DNA from: Neisseria sp. MVDL19-042950
GTDB taxonomy: Bacteria; Pseudomonadota; Gammaproteobacteria; Burkholderiales; Neisseriaceae
Direction of reading: 5' to 3'
Length of the DNA stretch: 38,601 nt
NCBI RefSeq assembly: GCF_030504625.1
Contig: NZ_JAUKWH010000005.1
Location: forward strand, 1 to 38,601
The notes under the pieces were generated by a model. It was not told where the DNA came from. It did no database searches and saw only the letters and a program-made list of their open reading frames with translations. Below are positions 32,380 through 38,601 of this stretch, one piece after another (position 1 is the stretch's first letter; each line of letters opens with the position of its first letter). The position numbers and the translations under genes are program-made.

Positions 32380-33687
32380 TCAGACGGCCTTGAAGCGATT
32401 GCTTTTTTGAACCAACGGTTCGTCCTGACGAACATGTTGGTATGTGTAACTACGGGTAGGAAGATTCACTTTGCTGTAAAAGCTGCCGTTAATTTGGGTA
32501 ACGTTAATGTGGTACATACGGAAAGCATGGAACAACTTGCTGTCCGGCGGCGTGGGGCGGTTCCAGAATTCGGCCAGACTGTCTTGGAAAGTGATGCCCG
32601 CAATGTCATAGCTTGCCCGTCCAATTACTTTAACCGGCATATTGTGAATCAAAGCGGAAAGCCCGCAAGTGCTGTTGAGCGTAACCATGCCGGCACCGTG
32701 GCGCAGTAAAACGGGCAACGGAGCGTCGTGAACATAAAAAACACGGCCTTTCAGCTTGGGGTGCTGTTTGATGAAATGATTGATGTCTTTACGGTAGTCG
32801 ATAAAGCCTCTGTCCATCGGATGGTGTTTCACAATCAGGTTCACATCATCCGGCGCGTGGGTGGCGAATGATGTGAGGATGTGCAACAGGAAGCTGCGGA
32901 CGGATGAAAAATCGCTGTGCACCCGTACTTGGCTGTCGTTCATCACTTGCAGCGGCAGAATAAAGAATTTACCGAATTTGCCGTTTGTTACCCGTCTGGC
33001 GAATTTACGGTCTTCGAGCACATAGTTGGCGCGTTTCAGCCCTGAGAAAGCCCATGATTTGATGTAATGTCCGAGATTGCTGACACGATGGTGGATGTAA
33101 TAAGGATATTTGTCATGGTGTCTGCGCGCAGCAAAATAATAGCGGACGGCGTGTTTGGCCATGGGCAGGAAGCCACCGGGAACGGCCGGAGGTTCTTGGT
33201 ATTGCTGTGTGCGCAGGCTCGGCAACGCTTTCAGGAAGAAATCGGCATTCCGCGGCAGTGAGGAAAAGTCGTTTACGCCGTCTTTTTCCAGCGTTACGTA
33301 GAAAGGTCGGAAATAGCCTTCTTCAAACGCCCAAAAACTCCGGTTTTTTTGCCCGGCAATCTGCTTGGCTACGATGTGGTACGGGCGGGTGTCGCCGAAG
33401 CAGACAACAGCCTGTATGTCGTTTTTCTCAATGAAATCAGACAGAAAATCGGGGAATGCCTGATAAGTATCGCGGTAGGCAAACGTATTGGGCGTGCTTG
33501 ACGGATAAAACAGTTCGTCGCCGTAATTAAAGTTGATTTTAAATACGGTTTTGGACTGTTGGGTGGAAAGCCAGTTTGAAAAATCGTGAAAAAATGTGCC
33601 GATAGGCCCTTGCAGCAGTAAAACACGGTTGCTTGTGCTGATCAGCTCTTCCAGGTAGCTTTGAGTATTGACATTTTCCATATGCAC
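32380..33687 (-). CDS. kpsS: Capsule beta-Kdo transferase KpsS (CtrF/LipB)
   Basis: The 435-residue protein is the KpsS/LipB family member. In ABC-dependent (group 2) capsule systems, KpsS adds the first beta-Kdo to lysophosphatidylglycerol, starting the poly-Kdo linker on the cytoplasmic face of the membrane. Visible family segments are LLLQGPIGTFFHDFSNWL (23-40), CFGDTRPYH, FEEGYFRPFYVTLE, VKHHPMDRGF (the HHP motif) and TLNSTCGLSAL. The second in-frame ATG (33681) is an alternative start. It lies 43 bases downstream of kpsC, the order known from meningococcal lipA-lipB. A DUS overlaps its last codons. Confidence 0.92.
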   Translation of the reverse strand: MHMENVNTQSYLEELISTSNRVLLLQGPIGTFFHDFSNWLSTQQSKTVFKINFNYGDELFYPSSTPNTFAYRDTYQAFPDFLSDFIEKNDIQAVVCFGDTRPYHIVAKQIAGQKNRSFWAFEEGYFRPFYVTLEKDGVNDFSSLPRNADFFLKALPSLRTQQYQEPPAVPGGFLPMAKHAVRYYFAARRHHDKYPYYIHHRVSNLGHYIKSWAFSGLKRANYVLEDRKFARRVTNGKFGKFFILPLQVMNDSQVRVHSDFSSVRSFLLHILTSFATHAPDDVNLIVKHHPMDRGFIDYRKDINHFIKQHPKLKGRVFYVHDAPLPVLLRHGAGMVTLNSTCGLSALIHNMPVKVIGRASYDIAGITFQDSLAEFWNRPTPPDSKLFHAFRMYHINVTQINGSFYSKVNLPTRSYTYQHVRQDEPLVQKSNRFKAV

Positions 33688-33730
33688 TATTTTTCTTTTT
33701 ATAAAAAAGAGTGAGACTATAACATTAATT

Positions 33731-35788
33731 TTATTTAATTAATACATAAAGTTGTTTAATTTTGAACCATTGTTTGGAAAAGAAGCTCCGGTGCAGGCGG
33801 TTGCTGTGTTTACGCTGTTGTTTTTGTGCCCGCAGAATTTCAATGGCGGTGTCGGCATTAATGAAGTTGCGCGTTTGCGGATGAACATAGTTGGGGTAAT
33901 GAATCAAGGTGCCGGCCACCAGCTCCCATAACGCTAATTTTCGAGTGCGGCGCGGCAGGTGCAGATAATCTTGAGTCAATCCCCAGCCGGCATAAAACGG
34001 CAGGCCGTAGCAATGTACGGTTTTACCGCGCAATAAGGCCTCGAATCCGGACAGGGAAGTCAGGGTATGGACTTCATCTGCATGCTTGAGGCAAGTGAGG
34101 ATGTCGCACTCGGTAACGGTTTGGTTGGCATAACGCGATGCTTCTTCCGGCGGAATTGCGCCGACGCGGTTGCCGCTCACAACATCGGGGTGGGGTTTAT
34201 AGATGATGTAGGCATCGGGGTTCAGCTCGCGCACTTTTTTCAATAAACCCAAATTAGTGCGGATTTCAGGCGAACCGTGGCGGATGGAGGCATCGTCTTC
34301 TACCTGACCGGGCACCAGCAGGACTTTGCGGTCGGTATCCGGAATATTGAGCGTGCCGTTGCCGACGTTGTATTTGCTGATTTCCGCTTCGGTAAGCGCT
34401 TGCTGCAAATAAGAGGCCGTCTGAAAATCCTGTGCGGTAAATTCGCAGCTCTGCAAAATGTGTTCCAAGCGGGAGGGCTGTTCTGCGTTGAAGTAAATGC
34501 CTTGATCGTCGATAACGAGCGAGAGCGGCGGCACCAGATTGGAGCCCAATCCCACCGAACGTATGAAACCGTCTTCCATCCGCAGTACGGGCAGATTGTG
34601 TTTTTGGGCAAAATCAGCCGATTCCTGACTGCCGTTTCCCCAAACCAAAAGCCGTGCATCGGACGGCAATGCGGATTTTTCCAGTTTTTTGAAAGACGAA
34701 ACGAAGTGCAGTCGGCAGGAGGGTACGTTGAAAAACGACTTGATCACTGCCTGTTTCCACAAAGACATGCCGACACAGTAAAGATTGCCGCGCAGCTTTT
34801 CATTTAAGCGGCGGGTAGAGGAAAGATGGTCGATAACATCGAATATCGTTCCCGTTTTACCGGTGTTCGGGTTGATGTAGCGGCTGTATTGCAGATAGGC
34901 GGCAGCGAAAAGCTGCAACAGCGAGCGGGGGGCGCGACGTTTTTGTGCGGTTAAACCGGCTACACCGGAATGGCGGTCGTCGGAAACGCTCCAACCCGCA
35001 TACCACGGCAGCCCGAAAGTTACTACGGGCTTACCCAGCAGCAGGGCTTCAAATCCCATTTGAGAGGTAACGCAATAAACTTTATCTACTTGTTCCAAAA
35101 GGGAAATCGGATTGATGTCTTCCGTAACCAAACGCACATTTTCCACATGGGTGGAGAGATCGGTAAGGTAGCCGCGTTTTTTGCCGCTCAATACATCGGG
35201 ATGGGTTTTCACCCAGATTTCCGCATCGGGATTTTCAGATAAGGCCGTCTGAAACATGCGCTTAAAAGTATCTGCATCAGCGCCGCCATATTGCACCGCC
35301 ATATCGCCGAAAGTTTGGTCGATAACCAACACAACTTCTTTTTCAGACGGCCTTTTGACAGAGAGGCCGTCTGAAAAGATTGGTGCATGGTTGTATTTGG
35401 AAAGTTTGTTTGCAACGATAAGGCCGATTGCTTTTCTAGCATCTTCAATGATTTCAGACGGCATGCTGTCCGCAGCCAAAACCAACTGCTCCAAACGTGA
35501 AGTGCGGGTGGTGTCGTAGTAAATACCCGAATCGTCAATAACCAGAGCAAGCGGCGGGCAGCCTGTTACGCCCAAACCGATTGAACGCAGAAAGCCGTCT
35601 TCCAAGGCAATGAATGGAAGGCGGTGTTGTTCCGCATAAGCACGGGCCTTACGGGTAGTGGGGCGCAGGCCCCAACCGATAACGGCATCGACTTGTTCGG
35701 TTTGTTTACGTAGGCAATAATCCGGTAGGAATGCCGCTAGATGGGGGATTCTCCGGATGCCGTCTGAAAAGATAAGAGCGTTTTTCAC
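33731..35788 (-). CDS. kpsC: Capsule beta-Kdo transferase KpsC (CtrE/LipA), two-domain
   Basis: The 685-residue protein is a tandem duplication. The first half has GWGLRPT, LPFIALEDGFLRSIGLG, IDDSGIYYD, TFGLPWYAGW and QMGFEALLLGKP; the second half repeats them as VWGNGSQ, LRMEDGFIRSVGLG, IDDQGIYFN, YGLPFYAGWGLT and SLSGFEALLRGK. In characterised KpsC the two halves carry different beta-Kdo transferase activities that alternate to build the linker begun by KpsS. The coding sequence holds several DUS: an outward-facing AG pair at 35340-35377 (SDGL...KRPSEK), further AG copies, and two AT-dialect copies (35453-35464, 35757-35768). Confidence 0.93.
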   Translation of the reverse strand: MKNALIFSDGIRRIPHLAAFLPDYCLRKQTEQVDAVIGWGLRPTTRKARAYAEQHRLPFIALEDGFLRSIGLGVTGCPPLALVIDDSGIYYDTTRTSRLEQLVLAADSMPSEIIEDARKAIGLIVANKLSKYNHAPIFSDGLSVKRPSEKEVVLVIDQTFGDMAVQYGGADADTFKRMFQTALSENPDAEIWVKTHPDVLSGKKRGYLTDLSTHVENVRLVTEDINPISLLEQVDKVYCVTSQMGFEALLLGKPVVTFGLPWYAGWSVSDDRHSGVAGLTAQKRRAPRSLLQLFAAAYLQYSRYINPNTGKTGTIFDVIDHLSSTRRLNEKLRGNLYCVGMSLWKQAVIKSFFNVPSCRLHFVSSFKKLEKSALPSDARLLVWGNGSQESADFAQKHNLPVLRMEDGFIRSVGLGSNLVPPLSLVIDDQGIYFNAEQPSRLEHILQSCEFTAQDFQTASYLQQALTEAEISKYNVGNGTLNIPDTDRKVLLVPGQVEDDASIRHGSPEIRTNLGLLKKVRELNPDAYIIYKPHPDVVSGNRVGAIPPEEASRYANQTVTECDILTCLKHADEVHTLTSLSGFEALLRGKTVHCYGLPFYAGWGLTQDYLHLPRRTRKLALWELVAGTLIHYPNYVHPQTRNFINADTAIEILRAQKQQRKHSNRLHRSFFSKQWFKIKQLYVLIK
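35340..35377. repeat. Inverted DUS pair inside kpsC
   Basis: TTTTCAGACGGCC (35340-35352) and GGCCGTCTGAAAA (35365-35377) form a 13-bp stem with a 12-nt loop within the kpsC reading frame. The encoded peptide (SDGLSVKRPSEK) is an insertion in the first transferase half. Confidence 0.75.
35453..35464 (-). repeat. AT-dialect DUS in kpsC
   Basis: ATGCCGTCTGAA on the minus strand, the dialect of the N. meningitidis/gonorrhoeae/lactamica group; it encodes MPSE. Confidence 0.6.
35757..35768 (+). repeat. AT-dialect DUS at the kpsC start
   Basis: ATGCCGTCTGAA on the plus strand, within codons 7-11 of kpsC (FSDGI). Confidence 0.6.
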
Positions 35789-35827
35789 AGTCGGTAATGT
35801 AAGAGGCCTCGAAGGCTGTTTAATTAT

Positions 35828-36841
35828 TTATTTGTAACCGTTGGGGTTTTGGTTTTGCCAGCGCCAAGCATCGGCCATCATGTCGTTAAGATTGCGTTCG
35901 GCTTTCCAGCCTATTTGGTTTTCGGTATGGGAAGGGTCGGCGAAACAAATGGCAATGTCCCCTTCGCGGCGCGGTTTTATTTCGTACGGAACAGGCAGGC
36001 CGGAAACGGTTTCAAACGCCTGTACCATGTCCAACACGGAATAGCCTTTCCCTGTGCCTAAGTTATAAGTATGCACACCGGAATGGCCGCTCTTGGCCTG
36101 CATCGCTTTCAAATGGCCTTCGGCCAAATCCATTACATGGATATAGTCTCTGATACCTGTACCGTCGTGGGTGGGGTAGTCGTTACCGAATACTGATAGA
36201 TAAGGTAACTTGCCCGAAGCTACTTGGCAGACATACGGCAGCAGATTATTGGGGATTCCGTTGGGGTGTTCTCCGATAAGTCCGCTTTCATGTGCACCTA
36301 CCGGGTTGAAATAACGTAATAAAATCACACTCCAGCGCGGATCGGATTTTTGAATGTCCGACAACATACGTTCCACCATGTATTTGGAGGTGCCATAGGG
36401 ATTGGTCGTCCCTCCGGTAGGCATATTTTCTGTGATGGGCGTATGGATGGGGTTGCCATAAACCGTAGCCGACGAGCTGAATACGATATTGAATACGCCT
36501 GCCGCTGCCATTTCTTCGGCAAGAATCAAACTGCCGACAACGTTGTTGTCATAGTATTTGATGGGCTGTTGGTTGCTTTCGCCTACCGATTTCAAGCCCG
36601 CAAAATGCATTACGGTTTGAATGGAATGCTTGGAGAAAATTTCTCTTAAGATTGTCCGATCACGGATGTCGCCTTGATAAAAAGGGATTTGTTTTCCGGT
36701 GATTTTTGTTAAGCGGGAAAGTACCTGTATGGAGGAATTACACAGGTTATCCAGTATTACTAAGTCGTAGTTAGCCCGGATAAGGGAAATAACTGTATGC
36801 GAGCCGATAAAGCCCGTTCCGCCGGTAATGAGTATAGTCAT
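35828..36841 (-). CDS. galE: UDP-glucose 4-epimerase
   Basis: The 337-residue SDR-family epimerase interconverts UDP-glucose and UDP-galactose. The NAD-binding GGTGFIG lies at residues 7-13; the catalytic residues are S124 (SSSATVYG), Y149 and K153 (YGTSK). [19 protein letters not shown] and [16 protein letters not shown] are hallmark segments. It is upstream of kpsC on the same strand with a 39-base gap, so the three genes are probably one transcript. In encapsulated Neisseria, galE is linked to the capsule locus and also feeds lipooligosaccharide synthesis. Confidence 0.95.
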   Translation of the reverse strand: MTILITGGTGFIGSHTVISLIRANYDLVILDNLCNSSIQVLSRLTKITGKQIPFYQGDIRDRTILREIFSKHSIQTVMHFAGLKSVGESNQQPIKYYDNNVVGSLILAEEMAAAGVFNIVFSSSATVYGNPIHTPITENMPTGGTTNPYGTSKYMVERMLSDIQKSDPRWSVILLRYFNPVGAHESGLIGEHPNGIPNNLLPYVCQVASGKLPYLSVFGNDYPTHDGTGIRDYIHVMDLAEGHLKAMQAKSGHSGVHTYNLGTGKGYSVLDMVQAFETVSGLPVPYEIKPRREGDIAICFADPSHTENQIGWKAERNLNDMMADAWRWQNQNPNGYK

Positions 36842-36908
36842 GATGTTTTATTTATAATTAGCAAGAAATAAACATTTAAAATGATGTATTTCTTAGTTTA
36901 GTTACTGT

Positions 36909-36933
36909 GAGCCGAATAGAAGTATTTCGGCTC
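36909..36933 (-). terminator. Hairpin between the glycosyltransferase and galE
   Basis: GAGCCGAA (36909-36916) pairs with TTCGGCTC (36926-36933). No U run follows on the minus strand, so it may attenuate or stabilise rather than terminate. The rest of this 125-base gap is A+T-rich and could hold a galE promoter. Confidence 0.45.
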
Positions 36934-36966
36934 CCCCTATTTAATAATCCGAATAAATAAAAAGTT

Positions 36967-38427
36967 TTATTGGTTTTCTTTTAATTTATTTCTACAAATC
37001 ATGATGTTTTCAGGATTTACCATTAAATGTTCTAAAACAGGAAATGGACGCTGAACATCAGGTATCGTATGAATTGTCGGGATGGTTTTGGTTTTCAAGC
37101 AATTAACATGCCATGTTTCCCACGCTTCCCAATAATTCAGGCGGGTTTCGGATATTCCTTGTTTGTTATAGCCGGTATCCGCCGCAGTCATTAAAGAGTC
37201 AGGCCGGTGTGCACCTAGGGTTAAAGGTTTTTTTACTGATAAAACCGCACTTGAACCAAAAACCAGTTTCATTCTTTCTAGAAATTCACTATCCGCCCCT
37301 GTCCGTACCCAGTCCCAAGCTCCCATACGTGACAGCACCAATTCTTTTCGGAAGAGCGGAGATGCCGGATTCAAACGGGTTAAAGGGTAAACCAGTCTGG
37401 CATAGTAAAGGCCGTCATCCTGAATACGTACCCACTGCGATGTAGTGCAGACTAAGTTAGGGTTTTCCAACAGAGGTTGTACTTGGTATTCGATTTTTCG
37501 CGGATGGGCCCAATCATCCGAATCCTGACAGGTAACAAATTCACCGGCGGCATATTGGAGGCCAAGGTTTTTTGCTGCAAAAGTGCCTACGTTAACCGGT
37601 AATTTAAAATAGCGCACACGGCTATCTAGTTTTATCCAATCTTGCATTACTGCATCAGTATCATCATCGCTGGCATCGTTAATGACGATAATTTCTATAT
37701 TGCGGTAGGTTTGCTGCAATAATGACTCTATTGTCGAACCGATCCTGTCTGCTCCGCGAAACGTCGTAACCAAAATACTCACTAAAGGCCCTGCTTGGGT
37801 ATGGTTTGAAAAGCAGGATACATTTATCGCTCCGGGAGGTAAGTCAGGATTTTTCAAAGCCAATGTTTCCAAACCGTAATGAGCTAGATATTTATTGGTA
37901 TAAGCCAGTTGGTTTGAAGGCGATGCCGCTTCCATGTTGGCCATCAGTAAATACAGTTCGGGTTTGTCAGCCCCTTTTCCTGTTTGTAATGCGGTAGTGA
38001 TTACATGCCGAGCTTTATCCGGTTGGTTGGTACGTATCAGCAGCGAAGCATGCAGTACAGGAGAAGGAATAATTGCTTGATCCAATAGAGCTAATGCCGA
38101 CTCCGGTAAAAAAGGTGCCAAAATTTCAGCCAAAATCACTCTGTTTTTAGTGCTGATATCGTGGCGGGTTGTTAAAGTTTGTGCCAAAGCTTTTGCTTCT
38201 CGGGTATGCCCGCAAGCCGCCATAGAAGCAATGTAACCGGCTTGTCCAAGAGGATTGCGGGCAGGGTATGCTTGTTTGATTACCGTTTGATACATGGACA
38301 AACGATAATACACATAGCACAACCAATCAGATTCCTGTTTGAATAGATCTGCCTTGACCAGTATTTCCAAGAATTTTTTTTTCTTAATTAAATATCGCAA
38401 ATAAAGCTGAAGCAGATTGCTAAACAC
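36967..38427 (-). CDS. Family-2 glycosyltransferase with helical N-terminal domain, capsule locus
   Basis: The 486-residue protein has a C-terminal GT-A domain of glycosyltransferase family 2 from about residue 215. It has VSILVTTFRGADRIGSTIES, IIVINDASDDDTD (nucleotide-binding D-D), and TCQDSDDWAHPRK, where DSDD is the DxD metal site, followed by WDWVRTGADSEFLERM. The first about 200 residues are helical and TPR-like (ARHVITTALQTGKGADKPEL, LYLLMANMEA), possibly for contact with the capsule complex. It lies upstream of galE and kpsC on the same strand and probably polymerises or modifies the capsule repeat. The sugar specificity cannot be deduced. Base composition is somewhat more A+T-rich than kpsC. 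Confidence 0.82.
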   Translation of the reverse strand: MFSNLLQLYLRYLIKKKKFLEILVKADLFKQESDWLCYVYYRLSMYQTVIKQAYPARNPLGQAGYIASMAACGHTREAKALAQTLTTRHDISTKNRVILAEILAPFLPESALALLDQAIIPSPVLHASLLIRTNQPDKARHVITTALQTGKGADKPELYLLMANMEAASPSNQLAYTNKYLAHYGLETLALKNPDLPPGAINVSCFSNHTQAGPLVSILVTTFRGADRIGSTIESLLQQTYRNIEIIVINDASDDDTDAVMQDWIKLDSRVRYFKLPVNVGTFAAKNLGLQYAAGEFVTCQDSDDWAHPRKIEYQVQPLLENPNLVCTTSQWVRIQDDGLYYARLVYPLTRLNPASPLFRKELVLSRMGAWDWVRTGADSEFLERMKLVFGSSAVLSVKKPLTLGAHRPDSLMTAADTGYNKQGISETRLNYWEAWETWHVNCLKTKTIPTIHTIPDVQRPFPVLEHLMVNPENIMICRNKLKENQ

Positions 38428-38484
38428 AAATTTCTATCCCTTACAGAGCTGGCTTTGGCATATAAAGCTTATGGAAAAATCAGG

Positions 38485-38537
38485 TTATGGCCGTATAAAT
38501 AAAAAGTATGTTCGGATTTTTAATTATTCGGCCATAA
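38485..38537. repeat. Long-loop inverted repeat upstream of the glycosyltransferase
   Basis: TTATGGCCG (38485-38493) and CGGCCATAA (38529-38537) are exact complements around 35 A+T-rich bases. It lies just beyond the stop of the partial gene at the window edge and may be its terminator. Confidence 0.4.
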
Positions 38538-38545
38538 GCATCAGC

Positions 38546-38601
38546 TTAAGAATCTATGCCGGATAAATCTCTGCTGTACACTTTTTCCAATACGTCATTC
38601 A
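38546..38601 (-). CDS. C-terminal end of a further capsule-region gene, partial
   Basis: On the minus strand the last 17 codons read NDVLEKVYSRDLSGIDS followed by TAA (complement of 38546-38548). The frame is open to the window edge. It looks protein-like and is followed by a hairpin, but is too short to identify. Confidence 0.35.
   Translation of the reverse strand, partial: NDVLEKVYSRDLSGIDS

Noticed and set aside
1-38601. CRISPR array or regularly spaced repeats
   Set aside because: The frequent 12-mer repeats are DUS with irregular spacing and no conserved spacer length; no cas-like genes are present.
1-38601. tRNA or rRNA genes
   Set aside because: I looked through the intergenic gaps and saw no cloverleaf-like segment with a GTTCGA-type arm, and no rRNA sequence.

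Overview
The window comes from a Neisseria species or a very close relative. The 12-mer AGGCCGTCTGAA (the AG dialect of the neisserial DNA uptake sequence, DUS) occurs roughly fifty times by hand count. It is mostly found as inverted pairs that form terminator-like hairpins after genes, but also inside coding sequences, where it encodes peptides such as SDGL, RPSE, FQTA and RLK. Most genes are housekeeping or metabolic, with moderate to high G+C. Gene order and family membership fit a commensal or animal-associated Neisseria. I cannot name the species from sequence alone.

Layout. 1-4.2 kb: the tail of an Asp-box protein, then a divergent ferric-iron ABC transporter (binding protein on the minus strand; permease and ATPase on the plus strand) with a Fur-box-like site between them. 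4.4-11.5 kb: acetamidase/formamidase family protein, zinc alcohol dehydrogenase AdhP, a DUF2459-type protein, a small secreted Kazal-domain protein, an ScsD-like thioredoxin, a divergent Nramp-family transporter and a DASS-family anion transporter. 11.5-16 kb: the mscS-xerC-alkB-like run on the minus strand, hemL, and a convergent HemG-like flavodoxin. 

16-25.5 kb is an accessory and disrupted zone. It holds a frameshifted carboxymuconolactone-decarboxylase-type pseudogene, hairpin and direct repeats, an unrecognised membrane protein whose 3' end lies in a Correia-like MITE, and a low-G+C AAA ATPase with an HEPN-like RX4H motif. It also holds the RNA helicase gene hrpA, split into two reading frames by a low-G+C alpha/beta hydrolase gene. 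A palindromic uptake-sequence variant of the Simonsiella/Kingella type lies between the ATPase and hrpA, which suggests import from another genus of the family. 

25.6-32.2 kb: sppA, a Gph-like phosphatase, mgtE behind a structured leader, a TlpA-like/thioesterase pair, a small acidic protein and a Sel1-repeat protein. 32.3-38.6 kb: part of a group-2-type capsule locus on the minus strand (a glycosyltransferase, galE, kpsC/ctrE and kpsS/ctrF), with the last codons of one more gene at the right edge. KpsC and KpsS build the poly-Kdo linker of exported capsule, GalE supplies UDP-galactose or UDP-glucose, and the glycosyltransferase probably acts in repeat-unit synthesis.

The best candidates for something new are the split hrpA with its inserted hydrolase, the solitary AAA-HEPN-like ATPase beside it, the switch-like leader of mgtE, and the MITE that rewrites the end of the membrane protein.
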